64,000 nt of DNA from Anaerolineae bacterium (lineage in GTDB: Bacteria; Chloroflexota; Anaerolineae; 4572-78; J111). Positions 45,996 through 55,943 of this stretch are shown piece after piece; position 1 is the stretch's first letter; each line of letters begins with the position of its first letter. The notes beneath the pieces are model-generated. The model had not been told where the DNA came from. It was given only the letters and a program-made list of their open reading frames with translations, and did not search any database. The position numbers and the translations under genes are program-made. The stretch spans positions 248,001 through 312,000 of the forward strand of contig JAHDWA010000002.1 in assembly GCA_023382535.1 (NCBI GenBank). The letters are read 5' to 3'.

Positions 45996-47921
45996 GTGAA
46001 TTCAGGTTTGTTTAAGAACAGTATTGTTTATTTGCTGATCTTGTTAGCCGTAGCCGCGCTTATCTTCAGCATCTTTTCCAACCCCAGAGATAACAATGAT
46101 CTTGATATTACCACGGTTGCCAGTGACATCAAAGCAGGCAAAGTGTCAAAGATTAGTGTTAAAGATGATGACGTAACCGTAGAGTATGTCCAGTCAAACA
46201 AGATTCCGGTCAAGTCGCGCAAGGAGTCGCGGGTCAGCATCTTCACCACATTTGAGAAGCTTGGTGTAACCAATGAAGAGCTGAGTAAAGTTGATATCGA
46301 GGTTATTCCGCCCAGCGCCTGGAGCGACTGGGGAACTCTGGCGATTACCGTTTTGCCGCTGCTCATTTTTGGCGGCCTGCTCTTTTTTATGGTTCGCCAG
46401 GCGCAGGGATCCAACAACCAGGCGATGAGTTTTGGTAAAAGCCGGGCGCGGATGCTCACCGGCGACAAACCGACTGTCACCTTTGACGATGTGGCCGGCG
46501 CCGACGAAGCCAAGCAAGAACTGGCCGAGGTGGTCGAATTCTTGCGCGAGCCGGAAAAATTCATTTCGCTGGGGGCGCGTATTCCCAAGGGGGTGCTGAT
46601 GGTCGGACCCCCTGGCTGTGGTAAAACGCTGCTGGCCAAAGCTGTGGCCGGGGAAGCGGGTGTGCCCTTCTTCAGCATCTCCGGCTCCGAGTTTGTCGAG
46701 ATGTTTGTCGGCGTGGGAGCCAGCCGGGTGCGTGACCTGTTTGACCAGGCCAAACGCAACAGCCCGTGCATTATCTTTGTGGACGAAATTGACGCCGTAG
46801 GCCGGCATCGAGGGGCGGGCCTGGGCGGCAGCCACGACGAGCGCGAGCAAACCCTCAACCAGATCCTGGTCGAGATGGATGGTTTTGACACCGATACCAA
46901 TGTGATTGTCATTGCCGCCACCAACCGGCCCGATATTCTTGACCCGGCGCTGCTGAGGCCGGGCCGTTTTGACCGGCGGGTGGTGCTGGACCGGCCCGAT
47001 TGGCAGGGCCGGAAGCAAATTTTGCAGGTCCATGCCCGCGGCAAACCCATGGCCAGTGATGTCAACCTGGAAGCCCTGGCCAAAGCCACTATTGGCTTTT
47101 CCGGCGCGGACCTGGAAAATGTGATCAACGAGGGCGCAATTCTGGCGGCTCGCCGCAACCAGAAGCAAATCACCATGACCGACTTGCAGGAGTCGATTGA
47201 AAAAGTACGCCTGGGGCCGGAGCGCCGCACCCGGGTAATCAGCCAGGAAGAAAAAGAGATTGTCGCTTATCACGAAGCCGGCCATGCCCTGGTTGCCTAC
47301 ATGATCCCGGAGGCCGATCCGGTCCACAAGGTCAGTATTATTGCCCGCGGCGGCGCCGGCGGTTTTACTATGTTCCTGCCGGAAGATGACCAAACGCTGA
47401 TCAGCCGTTCAGCCTTTAAAGCGCGCCTGGCGGTCAGCCTGGGCGGACGTGCCGCCGAGGAAATTATCTTTGAGAGTGTGACTACTGGGGCCAGCGGCGA
47501 TCTGGAAAGTGTGACCCGCATGGCCCGGGCGATGGTGACCCAATTTGGAATGAGCAAAAAGTTAGGCCCGCTCACCTTTGGTGACAAGGACGAGTTGATC
47601 TTTTTGGGCCGGCAAATCAGCGAGCAGCGCAACTACAGCGAGGAAGTGGCTGAGCAGATTGATTTTGAGGTGCGGCAACTGGTTGACGAAGCCCACGAGC
47701 GTGCCCTGCAAATTCTGCGCGACCACATTGATAAGTTGCATTTGGTTGCTCAGCGCCTGATTGAAGAGGAAACGATTGACGCCCAGGAGTTTGCAGCCCT
47801 CTTTGTCGAAGGCGAGACCTCTCCTCAGCCTGCTTCCCCCCAATCAGGCACAACCTCCAAAGACTCGCCCGACGCGCCGCCGCGACGGCTGCCCCCTTCA
47901 ACGGCGCCCCTGCCGGTCTAA
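45996..47921 (+). CDS. ftsH: FtsH membrane AAA+ zinc protease
   Basis: ATP-dependent protease for membrane and damaged proteins. It has 641 residues, with membrane helices at about 8-28 and 110-135. The AAA domain has Walker A GPPGCGKT (204-211), Walker [12 protein letters not shown] (about 258) and second region [26 protein letters not shown]. The zinc site is HEAGH (426-430), with a later Asp near [12 protein letters not shown]. The GTG start is set by a strong ribosome site and FtsH-like [15 protein letters not shown] strong terminator ends the gene. Confidence 0.97.
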   Translation: MNSGLFKNSIVYLLILLAVAALIFSIFSNPRDNNDLDITTVASDIKAGKVSKISVKDDDVTVEYVQSNKIPVKSRKESRVSIFTTFEKLGVTNEELSKVDIEVIPPSAWSDWGTLAITVLPLLIFGGLLFFMVRQAQGSNNQAMSFGKSRARMLTGDKPTVTFDDVAGADEAKQELAEVVEFLREPEKFISLGARIPKGVLMVGPPGCGKTLLAKAVAGEAGVPFFSISGSEFVEMFVGVGASRVRDLFDQAKRNSPCIIFVDEIDAVGRHRGAGLGGSHDEREQTLNQILVEMDGFDTDTNVIVIAATNRPDILDPALLRPGRFDRRVVLDRPDWQGRKQILQVHARGKPMASDVNLEALAKATIGFSGADLENVINEGAILAARRNQKQITMTDLQESIEKVRLGPERRTRVISQEEKEIVAYHEAGHALVAYMIPEADPVHKVSIIARGGAGGFTMFLPEDDQTLISRSAFKARLAVSLGGRAAEEIIFESVTTGASGDLESVTRMARAMVTQFGMSKKLGPLTFGDKDELIFLGRQISEQRNYSEEVAEQIDFEVRQLVDEAHERALQILRDHIDKLHLVAQRLIEEETIDAQEFAALFVEGETSPQPASPQSGTTSKDSPDAPPRRLPPSTAPLPV

Positions 47922-47935
47922 ACTGAATGAATCAC

Positions 47936-47973
47936 AAAGCGGCACTGCCGAGCCAGCAGTGCCGCTTTTTTTT
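47936..47973 (+). terminator. ftsH terminator
   Basis: A 13-bp perfect stem (47936-47948 with 47956-47968) and an eight-T run. Confidence 0.95.
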
Positions 47974-47988
47974 AGGCGTTCGCCCGCA

Positions 47989-49485
47989 TCATATACTGCT
48001 CAAATTGTGTGAAATCGCCTTCAGCGCGGGATAGAGCTGCCGGTACTCGGCATAGACCCGCTCATATTTCGCGGCCTGGTCCGCTTGCGGCCGGGTCGAA
48101 CCGGTGACTTTAATCGCAGCCTGGCAGGCGGCATCTACATCCGGCCATCCCCCGACGCCAACCCCGGCTAGCAGAGCCGCCCCATAAGCGGCGCCCTCGG
48201 TGGTGTTGACCGTGACCAGTTCGGCGTTGAGCGTATCGGCCAGGATTTGCCGCCACAATTGGCTCTTGGCCCCGCCGCCCGACACCCGCACCTGCTTGAT
48301 TTCGGCCAGGCCGGCCGACTTCATCAGCTCAAAGCTGTCGCGCAGGCCAAAGGCGACGCCTTCCAGCACCGCCCGGCTGAGGTGGGCCTGGGTGTGGCGC
48401 ACGGTCAGGCCAACAAATGCTCCGCGGGCCAGCGGGTCAGGATGGGGCGTGCGTTCGCCGGTGAGATAGGGCAAAAAGAGCAGTCCTTCGCTGCCGGGCG
48501 GAACCTCATTAGCCGGAGCCAGCAGGCGGTCAAAGTCAACGCCGGGAGCCAGCGTGTCACGGTACCAGCGCAGGCTGCCCGCCGCCGAAAGCATCACCCC
48601 CATTAAATGCCAGCGGCCCGGCACCGAGTGGCAAAAGGCGTGCAGTCGTCCTTCCGGCTCGACGAAAGGTTCGTTGGTGCTGGCAAACACCACCCCGGAC
48701 GTGCCCAGGGTCAGCGCAATAATGCCTGATTGGACCACGCCGACACCCACCGCCTGCGCCGCCTGGTCGCCGCCGCCGCCGACAACCGGCGTACCGGCTT
48801 TCAAGCCGGTCACCTCCGCCGCTTCCGCCGAAATCTGACCGGTCACCTCCGGCCCTTCGTAAGTTTTCGGCAGCCACTCCGCCGGAATCTCCAGGGCGCG
48901 CAGCACCTCCGGCGACCAATCGCGTTTGGCTAAATCAAACAAGAGCATGCCGGCGCCGTCGGCCTTGTCTACCGCGAAATCGCCGGTCAGCTTATAGCGG
49001 ACGTAATCTTTGGGCAGCAAAATATGCCTGATCCTGGCGTAGACCTCCGGCTCATTTTTCTGCACCCACAAAATTTTGGGAGCGGTGAAGCCAGTCAGGG
49101 CATCGTTGCCGGTGATCTGGATGAGCCGCGCTTTGCCCAGCCGGGCGCGGATGTCGTCGCACTCTGCGCCGGTGCGCTGGTCATTCCACAAAATAGCCGG
49201 GCGCAGCACCGCCCCCGTTTCGTCCAGCAGAGTCAGGCCATGCATCTGGCCGGTCAAGCCAACCGCGGCGATATCCGCGCCGCTGAGCTTTGTTTCCTGC
49301 AAAACCTGGCGGATACTGCTGACCGCGCCCTGCCACCAATCCGCCGGGTCTTGTTCACTCCACAGCGGCTTGGGGGTCGAGAGGGGAATCTCCGTCGTCG
49401 CCGTGCCGGCGACATGCCCGTTCTGGTCAATGATTAGGGCTTTCACCCCGGTGGTCGAGGAGTCAATACCCAGAAAGTAAGCCAT
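47989..49485 (-). CDS. xylB: Xylulokinase
   Basis: Phosphorylates D-xylulose in D-xylose use. The 498-residue FGGY kinase has the N-terminal phosphate loop FLGIDSSTTGVKALIID, GLTGQMHGLTL and WNDQRT, and the C-terminal GGGAKSQLWRQILAD and NTTEGAAYGAALLA. ATG 49485 was used, with AAGGAG seven bases before it; the extra upstream codons are not conserved-looking. It is the last of three minus-strand genes starting with xylA. Spaces between them hold word-built inverted repeats, but a single operon is likely. Confidence 0.93.
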   Translation of the reverse strand: MAYFLGIDSSTTGVKALIIDQNGHVAGTATTEIPLSTPKPLWSEQDPADWWQGAVSSIRQVLQETKLSGADIAAVGLTGQMHGLTLLDETGAVLRPAILWNDQRTGAECDDIRARLGKARLIQITGNDALTGFTAPKILWVQKNEPEVYARIRHILLPKDYVRYKLTGDFAVDKADGAGMLLFDLAKRDWSPEVLRALEIPAEWLPKTYEGPEVTGQISAEAAEVTGLKAGTPVVGGGGDQAAQAVGVGVVQSGIIALTLGTSGVVFASTNEPFVEPEGRLHAFCHSVPGRWHLMGVMLSAAGSLRWYRDTLAPGVDFDRLLAPANEVPPGSEGLLFLPYLTGERTPHPDPLARGAFVGLTVRHTQAHLSRAVLEGVAFGLRDSFELMKSAGLAEIKQVRVSGGGAKSQLWRQILADTLNAELVTVNTTEGAAYGAALLAGVGVGGWPDVDAACQAAIKVTGSTRPQADQAAKYERVYAEYRQLYPALKAISHNLSSI

Positions 49486-49497
49486 TTTCAAACTCCT

Positions 49498-49594
49498 TAA
49501 TTGTGAATAATGAATTGTGAATGAAAAGAAATAATTATCCATTCATAATTGCCAATTCAGAGCCAAAGGCCCCCTATGGGCAATTCACAATTAT
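49498..49594. repeat. Intergenic inverted word repeat (TGAATTGTGAAT type)
   Basis: Words such as AATTGTGAAT and their inverse occur at about 49498-49525, 49532-49558 and 49579-49594, flanking the space between xylB and the xylA paralogue. Confidence 0.7.
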
Positions 49595-50628
49595 TTCCGC
49601 CCCATCAGGGCGCGGATAATTTCCATTTCCAACTGTTCGTAATTGCGCTCGGCAATGAGGGCCTCGAGCCGGGCCGTATTCAGCCCGCGGACCACGTCCA
49701 ACAGGGCCAGGAAAATTTCCCGGCTGTTGCTCAGGTGCTGGGTGGCCTGTTCAGCCTTCTGGGTGCGCATGGCCTTGACATCCAGGCCGACAAACTCGCC
49801 GTTATTGCCGTAGCCGTTGCGGTCCAACACCCAGACCTGCATAAAAGCCCGCCGCAGATCAACTGCCCCAAAGGCTTTGTCCTCGTCAAACTTAAGGCCG
49901 TTCTGGTCGTTGAGGTGGACGCTCCACAGTTTTTTGTGAGCGATGGCATAGGACAATTCATCGGAGGGGTCCAGGCCGGCCAAAATGGCGTGGGCCGATT
50001 CCATGAGCACGCCCACCCGGCTGGGATCGTCGGTTAAGTAGGACAGTCCGACCGCATGGCCAATAGTCGGGATGTAGGCCAAATCCATCGGCTCATTGGG
50101 CTTCGGTTCGATCAGGATTTTTAGATTGGGATCGTGGGCCAGCAGCTTATTGATTACTTCGACCAGCCGCTCAACGGCTAGCCGCGCGTCTTTGGCCTCG
50201 CGGATATAGGTCCCTTCGCGGGCTAACCACAGCACTAATTTATGGCAGTCAAGGGTATTACCGATGTCAATACACTGCAAGGTTCGTTCCAGGGCATACT
50301 GCCGCTCGGCGGCATTGTTGGAGGTATAGCCGCCGTCAATGGTGCGCGGGTCTTCCCACAGCCGGGGGGCGATGATTTCGGTCACCAGCCCCTCGCCGTC
50401 GAGCATGCGGCGCATCTCTTGCGCGGTTTTTTCAATCTCCGCCCGCGAGAGAGCGTTGATGTTGGGCACGGCGTCGTCATCGTGGAACTGGACGCCGTCG
50501 AAGCCCAGTTTTTTGTAAAACTTCAGCTTTTCGGCAAACGGGACACTGGGCCGGACGGTCGGCCCAAACGGGTCGGCTCCTTCATGTATATTCCAGGGGC
50601 CAAATGAGAAGCGAAATGTGCCTGGCAT
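49591..50628 (-). CDS. Xylose-isomerase-like TIM-barrel protein (XylA paralogue)
   Basis: An isomerase-fold protein of 345 residues related to the xylA gene next to it. The core is shared: FHDDDAVPN (His49, Asp52), LIEPKPNEP, LMESAHAILAG and FDEDKAFG. The metal-ligand Asp in the xylA motif HIDLND is His here (SVHLND), so metal binding and probably substrate differ. It is shorter than xylA (386). A rhamnose or other sugar isomerase is possible. It lies between xylA and xylB. Confidence 0.85.
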   Translation of the reverse strand: MPGTFRFSFGPWNIHEGADPFGPTVRPSVPFAEKLKFYKKLGFDGVQFHDDDAVPNINALSRAEIEKTAQEMRRMLDGEGLVTEIIAPRLWEDPRTIDGGYTSNNAAERQYALERTLQCIDIGNTLDCHKLVLWLAREGTYIREAKDARLAVERLVEVINKLLAHDPNLKILIEPKPNEPMDLAYIPTIGHAVGLSYLTDDPSRVGVLMESAHAILAGLDPSDELSYAIAHKKLWSVHLNDQNGLKFDEDKAFGAVDLRRAFMQVWVLDRNGYGNNGEFVGLDVKAMRTQKAEQATQHLSNSREIFLALLDVVRGLNTARLEALIAERNYEQLEMEIIRALMGRK

Positions 50629-50660
50629 ACCTTAAACTCCTTTGTTTGATTTGGTAATAA

Positions 50661-50732
50661 CGACCGCTGACGGGCGACCACTGACCGCCGAGAACTTTCC
50701 GGTGATCAGTGATCCGCCGCCGGTGGTCAGAT
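50661..50732. repeat. Intergenic inverted word repeat (GACCACTGACCGC type)
   Basis: Direct words CGCTGACGGGCGACCACTGA (about 50664-50683) are matched by inverse words in the right arm (about 50701-50732). Arms are imperfect. It lies between xylA and its paralogue. Confidence 0.6.
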
Positions 50733-50760
50733 TAATTAATGTAGGGTTGGCTAAAGACGC

Positions 50761-51921
50761 TTATCTCACCCCCAGCAGCAGTTCGATGAGCAGTTGGTCC
50801 AGCTTTTCATACGGTTGGCCGCGCCGGCCCAGGGTCACCCGGTCAAACGAGTGGGCTTTGAGCGCCTGAGCCTTGTCTTTGGAGTAGGGGCCAAAGTATG
50901 GATTCATCGAGCCATCGTCGGCTTTGATCTCGGCCAGCAGCGCCTGAATTTCCTGATCGGCCCGGAATTGCAGGGCTTTCTCTTTCAAAATGAGATAGGT
51001 GCGCATGCAGCCGCGGGCAAACTCCTTGACGTCGTTGAGGTCGGCGGTGCGGTAGGCATGGGCATCAAAGTGACGGCTGCCTTCATAGCCAACTTCCTCC
51101 AGGAATTTGACCAGGTAGAAGGCCTGCTTGATGGATTCGGCCCCAAAGCGGAAATCTTGATCGTAACGGCCAAATTTCTGGTCGTTCAAGTCAATATGGA
51201 AAAGCTTGCCGGCATCCCAGGCCTGGGCGACGGCATGCATAAAATTCAGCCCGGCCATATGTTCGTGGGCGACTTCAGGGTTGACGCCGACCATGTACGG
51301 GTGGTCCAGGGTAGCAATAAAGCCTAACATGGCCCCGGTTGTCGGCAGGTAGAGGTCGCCGCGAGGCTCGTTCGGCTTGGCTTCGAGGGCAAACTTAAGA
51401 TTGTAGCCCTGATCCAGGTTATATTCGCACAAGAAATTGAGCGCCTCGCGGAACCACTTGCCCGCATCCAGAGGGCTTTTGCCGGCATCGGTTTCTGTTC
51501 CTTCGCGGCCGCCCCAAAAGACGTAGACCTGCGCGCCCAATTCGGCCCCCAGATCCATGGCCTTCATCGTTTTCTGCAAGGCATAAGCGCGTACTTTGGG
51601 ATCATTACTGGTAAAAGCGCCATCCCGAAAAACCGGGTCACTGAAGAGATTGGTTGTTGCCATCGGGACAACCAGGCCGGTATCAGCCAGGGCTTTCTTG
51701 AAATCCGCTACAATTTTATCTCGCTCGGCCGCGGTGGCATCTATCGGAACCAGATCGTTATCATGAAAATTGACCCCATAAGCGCCGACTTCGGCCAGCA
51801 TGTGAACAATGTCATGCGGCGACAGCGGGGAGCGCACCGGCTCGCCAAAAGGGTCACGGCCTGGATTGTTGACCGTCCATAAGCCAAAAGTGAACCTATG
51901 TTCGGGTTTTGGTTCGTACAT
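50761..51921 (-). CDS. xylA: Xylose isomerase (class I)
   Basis: Interconverts D-xylose and D-xylulose. The 386 residues match the short (class I) enzymes. All catalytic residues can be placed: His53 and Asp56 in FHDND, Glu and Lys in [11 protein letters not shown], Glu/His in [11 protein letters not shown], Asp in HIDLND, two Asp in YDQDFRFG, and Asp in [14 protein letters not shown] ribosome site is upstream. It starts the xylA-paralogue-xylB group. Confidence 0.96.
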   Translation of the reverse strand: MYEPKPEHRFTFGLWTVNNPGRDPFGEPVRSPLSPHDIVHMLAEVGAYGVNFHDNDLVPIDATAAERDKIVADFKKALADTGLVVPMATTNLFSDPVFRDGAFTSNDPKVRAYALQKTMKAMDLGAELGAQVYVFWGGREGTETDAGKSPLDAGKWFREALNFLCEYNLDQGYNLKFALEAKPNEPRGDLYLPTTGAMLGFIATLDHPYMVGVNPEVAHEHMAGLNFMHAVAQAWDAGKLFHIDLNDQKFGRYDQDFRFGAESIKQAFYLVKFLEEVGYEGSRHFDAHAYRTADLNDVKEFARGCMRTYLILKEKALQFRADQEIQALLAEIKADDGSMNPYFGPYSKDKAQALKAHSFDRVTLGRRGQPYEKLDQLLIELLLGVR

Positions 51922-52295
51922 GACTGTTTTTCCTCCGATCTCCTGCAGATTTTTTCTCTAAATGTAATTGTGTCGCTAACCTTACTCTTGCTCGAGGGAG
52001 AGGCGACGAGCCGCTTCAGGAAACGTCACAACGGGTTGTAGGGGCTAAGATTTTTGTGCGCATCACCAGAGTTTTAGAGCCGTTGGGCCAGGAGGGTAAA
52101 AAACACGTTCTTAAAACGAGCACCTTTTGCCCGGATAGGGCTTTTTGCCTGGGGGATAGAGACAAGGCTAACTTGCATGGTTAAGGTAAGCTGTTAAAAG
52201 GCCTTTCGCCTATCTTAGCCGTTTCAGCAAGAATGTCAAACTTTTCTATAACTTCCGCTGGAGCAGAGCGAACCAGGCGGGGTGAGGAGGGGGCT
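51922..52295. other. Upstream region of xylA
   Basis: 374 bases between xylA and the convergent end of the FHA gene; both are minus strand, so this is the promoter side of xylA. No convincing promoter, operator or gene could be placed. Short inverted words near 52100-52130 are weak. Confidence 0.5.
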
Positions 52296-52817
52296 TTATC
52301 GTTTACGAATCTTAACTTCTATTTTGAGTTTGCCGAGTTGGAGCACATCGCCGTCGTTGAGGATTTCGGGGAGATAGGGGTCAAGCCGTTTACCGTTGAT
52401 AAACGTGCCGTTGATGCTGCCCATGTCCTCGACCACCACCATCCCACCCTGCTTGAGAATGCGGGCGTGGCGGCGGGAAACACCCAGGGCAGCCTCGCTG
52501 TCATCGCTCAGGTCCACCTCTGGAAAGACACTGGCCGCCGCATCAACTCGCCCCAGGTGGGTAATCACATTCAGGGGCATTTCCACTTCGCGCTGCCTGG
52601 AGCCAATCTTTAGCCGAATAGCCAGCGACTCGCCAGCCCGCTGGACTGTGGCTGACAGGTCAGAGCTACTAACCGGCTTTTCCTCATCATCACGCACCTC
52701 AAGAGTGTCCAGGGGATCGGTTTCACGGCCGGTGTTTTCCAGCATGTAGTAGCCGCACTCGCTGCAAAAGATCGTATTATCTACGTGGACTGTTTGACAA
52801 AATTGACACTTAACCAT
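52296..52817 (-). CDS. FHA-domain protein with N-terminal zinc ribbon
   Basis: Binds phosphothreonine peptides. The 173 residues start with a zinc ribbon, CQFCQTVHVDNTIFCSECG (Cys4, Cys7, Cys18, Cys21), then an acidic linker and the FHA domain (about 75-170): THLGRVD, VSRRHARIL, VVEDMGSINGTFINGKRL and LNDGDVLQLGKL. All phosphothreonine-site residues (R, S, RH, N, G) are present. It could read signals from the PASTA kinase of this window, about 7 kb away; this is an inference. Confidence 0.9.
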   Translation of the reverse strand: MVKCQFCQTVHVDNTIFCSECGYYMLENTGRETDPLDTLEVRDDEEKPVSSSDLSATVQRAGESLAIRLKIGSRQREVEMPLNVITHLGRVDAAASVFPEVDLSDDSEAALGVSRRHARILKQGGMVVVEDMGSINGTFINGKRLDPYLPEILNDGDVLQLGKLKIEVKIRKR

Positions 52818-52975
52818 GGCCGGTTGCCTTGCCTACAATGAGTGATTATTAATGAGCAAAGGTAGTTCCTGGGGCTAATAATACATCACTTTCCCTTATA
52901 TTAACAACTTTATATTTGAATCTGGCTTGAACTTTATCAGAAAACAGTTAGAGAGTTGAAGAAATCGTCAAGGTT

Positions 52976-54133
52976 TCATGACGTTGCTGTAAGGACACTC
53001 TCAATGACTCCCAGATAGCCACGCGCCGCGCTAAACAACTGCTCAAGCTCAATATGCTCGTCAACCACGTGGGCATGCCCTTCTGAGGACGGCCCAAAGC
53101 CGATGGTCGGGACGCCGGCCATACCGGCGCTGTAAGCGGCGTTGGTGCAAAAACGGTAAGCCCCCAGGCCCGGATTCAGCCCGGCGGCCCGCAGACCGGC
53201 CAGGGCCGCCTGGACAAACGGATGGTCGGGTGCAAATTTCCAGGCCGGGAAAAATTTCTCGTGGCGCAGGCTGGCCCCAGTGTAGGTTGTATGTTCTCCC
53301 CAGGCGATGGTTACGTTCACCCCGGCCAGCTCAGGCAATTGCTGAATTGAACCTGACACACTCTCCCTGGTCTCCCCCGCCAACAAACGGCGATCATACG
53401 TCACCCGGCAGCGGCTGGGGATAACGGAGTAGCCGGGGTAAGGGTCGGAGATGATGTCGGTCAGGGCCAGGATGGCTGGGCCGAGAAGCGGGTCGGCAGG
53501 CAAAGACAGCTCCTTGAGGGCCTGGACAGCCGGCAGCATCAAGTGAACCGCGTTCAGGCCCAATTGCGGCGACGACGAGTGCGCCGGCCGGCCAATCGTT
53601 TCCAGATGGATTTCCGCCCGGCCGCGCCCGCCGTGATTCAGGTTCAATTCGGTGGATTCGCCGATGACCACAAAATCGGGCTTGACCTCCTCCATCACCG
53701 TTTTCAGGGCGATGCCCTCCAGAACTTCTTCCATGACCGTCACGCTGATGGCGACCCGTCCGGCCAGGCGGCGCCGGTCGGCGGCGAGAGCCGCAAAAAT
53801 CATGGCCGCCAGCGCGCCTTTCATATCCGACGTGCCGCGCCCGTACATCCGGCTGCCCTCGACGACCGCACCAAACGGGTCGTGCTGCCAGGGCACTCCC
53901 GGCGCGACCCCGACCGTGTCGCCGTGGGTATCGAGCAATAGGGTGGGGCCGGGCTGCGTTCCCTCGATCAGCCCGATCAGGCTGCCCTCGGCGTTGACCC
54001 AAACCCGGTCAAAGCCCAGGCGGCGCATTTCAGCGACCAGCAGTTCGATCAGGGGTTTTTCCTCGCCGGGCGGGGTGTGCAGGCGAACCATCGCTTGCAG
54101 CAAGGCGGTCAGGGCGTCAAAATTGATGGGCAT
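52976..54133 (-). CDS. M20 family metallopeptidase/deacylase (YgeY-like)
   Basis: A zinc-dependent amidohydrolase of 385 residues. The metal ligands are visible in LLLDTHGDTVGV (His, Asp), YGRGTSDMKGALAAM (Asp), VMEEVLEG (Glu pair, catalytic and bridging), ESTELN and SEGHAHVVDEHIEL (His). The dimerisation domain follows with RPAHSSSPQLGLNAV. Most like YgeY/DapE-type deacylases. ATG 54133 was used because GGAGG lies upstream. It is divergent from the Tm-1-like gene. Confidence 0.9.
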   Translation of the reverse strand: MPINFDALTALLQAMVRLHTPPGEEKPLIELLVAEMRRLGFDRVWVNAEGSLIGLIEGTQPGPTLLLDTHGDTVGVAPGVPWQHDPFGAVVEGSRMYGRGTSDMKGALAAMIFAALAADRRRLAGRVAISVTVMEEVLEGIALKTVMEEVKPDFVVIGESTELNLNHGGRGRAEIHLETIGRPAHSSSPQLGLNAVHLMLPAVQALKELSLPADPLLGPAILALTDIISDPYPGYSVIPSRCRVTYDRRLLAGETRESVSGSIQQLPELAGVNVTIAWGEHTTYTGASLRHEKFFPAWKFAPDHPFVQAALAGLRAAGLNPGLGAYRFCTNAAYSAGMAGVPTIGFGPSSEGHAHVVDEHIELEQLFSAARGYLGVIESVLTATS

Positions 54134-54296
54134 AAAAGTCTCCTCCATAGGGTAGTCGTGTAGCCATATAATACAACGTCTTTTTTATTTGGACGAATTT
54201 GCCTGAAAAGACCTTTTCGTATTGGTGAGTCGGGCGGCCAGGGTGTAAAATTGGGCGGCCCATAGATTACAAACAAAAACCCTACAAGGAGGTAAG

Positions 54297-55508
54297 GTGA
54301 AAACAATTGTCGTTTTGGCGACGCTCGATACCAAAGGCCGCGAGGCCCACTACCTGCGCGAGCAGATCGAAAAGTTGGGCGACAGGGCTTTGGTGATTGA
54401 CACAGGCGTAGTTGGCGCGCCGGCCATTCAGGCCGATATTACCCGCGAGCAAGTGGCCGAGGCGGGCGGTGTCCCCCTGGCCAAGCTGTTGGATCATCCG
54501 ACGCGGGAGGTTGCCGCGCCGGTAATGGCCGCTGGCGCCACCCAAATCGTGACCGAATTGGCCGCTTCCGGCCAGGTCCACGGCATTGTGGCGATGGGCG
54601 GCACCCAGGGGACAACCCTCAGCACCCGGGTCATGCGCGCCCTGCCTTACGGTTTTCCCAAGGTGATGGTTTCGACGATGGCTTCCGGCAATGTCGCGCC
54701 CTGGGTAGACATCAAAGACCTGACCATGATGTTCTCGGTGACCGACATTCTGGGGCTTAACCCGGTCAGCCGCAAAGTTCTGGCCAACGCGGCCGGGGCA
54801 GTTTGTGGCATGGCCAATGTGGAGGTCAAGCTGGAACAGGGCGACAAGCCGCTGGTCGGGGTGACTACGGTGGGCATCACCACCAAAGGCGCGATGAAAG
54901 CCATCGAACTCCTCGAAGCGGCCGGTTATGAAACCATCGTTTTCCATGCGATCGGCCCCGGCGGGCGGGCGATGGAACAACTGATGAAAGAAGGGGTCAT
55001 CGGGGCGGTCCTCGATTATTCGACCATTGAAGTCTCCAACGAAATGTACCATGCCCTGCTGGCGGGCGGCCCGGAGCGTCTGACTGTCGCCGGGAAGCTG
55101 GGCATGCCGCAGGTGCTCTGCCCCGGCGCGATCGAGGTGCTGGTCTTCAATGAACCGGAGACGGTCCCGGCCCGGTACCGGGATCGTACCCTGATTGCCC
55201 ACAGCCCCCAAATCACCGATGTCCGTTTGAATCAGGAAGAAATGGCCGCAGTGGGCCGCGAAGTCGCCCGCCGTCTCCAGCACACCCAGACTGACGCCGT
55301 TTTCATGATCCCGACGGCCGGCTACGATAGTTATGCGGTCAAAGGAGAGGGCTTTTATGACCCTGAAGCGGATGCTGCCTTTGTGGCCGAGTTGAAAGCC
55401 GGCCTGCCGCCCAACATTCGCATCATCGAGCGCGACACTCACATCGAGGACCCGGCTTTCGCCGCCGAAGCGGTGGAGTTGTTGATCTCGTTAATTGAGG
55501 CAAAGTAA
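54297..55508 (+). CDS. Tm-1-like ATP-binding domain protein (UPF0261)
   Basis: A 403-residue protein related to the N-terminal ATP-binding half of plant Tm-1. It opens with VVLATLDTKGREAHYLREQI, the family's signature, and has GGTQGTTLSTRVMRALP (about 101-117) and SGNVAPWVDIKDLTMMFSV. GTG 54297 has an AGGAGG ribosome site. A TIM-barrel PEP-hydrolase-family gene follows on the same strand after a repeat-rich gap; in Tm-1 itself and many bacteria the two domains go together. The reaction is not known. Confidence 0.9.
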   Translation: MKTIVVLATLDTKGREAHYLREQIEKLGDRALVIDTGVVGAPAIQADITREQVAEAGGVPLAKLLDHPTREVAAPVMAAGATQIVTELAASGQVHGIVAMGGTQGTTLSTRVMRALPYGFPKVMVSTMASGNVAPWVDIKDLTMMFSVTDILGLNPVSRKVLANAAGAVCGMANVEVKLEQGDKPLVGVTTVGITTKGAMKAIELLEAAGYETIVFHAIGPGGRAMEQLMKEGVIGAVLDYSTIEVSNEMYHALLAGGPERLTVAGKLGMPQVLCPGAIEVLVFNEPETVPARYRDRTLIAHSPQITDVRLNQEEMAAVGREVARRLQHTQTDAVFMIPTAGYDSYAVKGEGFYDPEADAAFVAELKAGLPPNIRIIERDTHIEDPAFAAEAVELLISLIEAK

Positions 55509-55560
55509 AAACAACAGGAGTCGAAAGCGTTCGGAAGTTGTTTCGTCTGACTTGTCCGCC

Positions 55561-55702
55561 CCGGCATGAATGCCAGGGCTATGGAACAGTGCCGGGTCAA
55601 CCCGGTTTTAGCCCGATTAATCGGGCGCTATAGTATAGTCCGGCGACTTCATCGCCGGACGAGCGCCAGTGGCAAGGTTGCTCTGGGATTTCCGAATGCT
55701 CT
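55561..55702. repeat. Multi-hairpin intergenic repeat, copy B
   Basis: Occupies part of the 435-base gap between the Tm-1-like and TIM-barrel genes. Four hairpins: 55563-55566/55571-55574 (loop TGAA), 55592-55597/55600-55605 (loop CA), 55611-55616/55621-55626 (loop TTAA) and 55640-55646/55652-55658 (loop CTTCA). Spacers GGCTATGGAACA and CTATAGTATAG and the end CCGAATGCTCTC match copy A at 1933-2079, although the stems differ. Confidence 0.75.
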
Positions 55703-55749
55703 CGAGTCCACTAATAAACGCCGGTAGACACAGATGAAGTAAAAATATC

Positions 55750-55881
55750 AGGACTTACGCAAAACATGTCATTTTGAGCGACGAAGGAGCGAAAAATCCT
55801 TGGATACGTACCCTTGCAAGCGTACCCTCGAGGGATTCTTCACTTCGCTGCGCTTCGTTCAGAATGACACGCGTAAGTCCT
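55750..55881. mobile_element. 130-bp palindromic MITE-like element
   Basis: Terminal inverted repeat GGACTTACGC (55751-55760) and GCGTAAGTCC (55871-55880). Inside, a TGTCATTTTGAGCGACGAAG arm is matched by an inverse TTCGTTCAGAATGACA arm around GGGATTCTTCACTTCGCTGCG, a repeat type I recognise as common in bacterial genomes. It has no gene. It likely moved as a non-autonomous element. Confidence 0.75.
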
Positions 55882-55943
55882 AAATATAAAGAATCTGAGT
55901 TCACCCGTGTCTATCTGCGGATCTTTTTGTACGAGGTTGAAAA

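Noticed and set aside
46028..47230. Long minus-strand reading frame opposite ftsH
   Set aside because: Shadow of ftsH, with no recognisable domain.
54282..55442. Long minus-strand reading frame opposite the Tm-1-like gene
   Set aside because: Mirror frame of a GC-rich gene; the plus-strand protein has a clear family.
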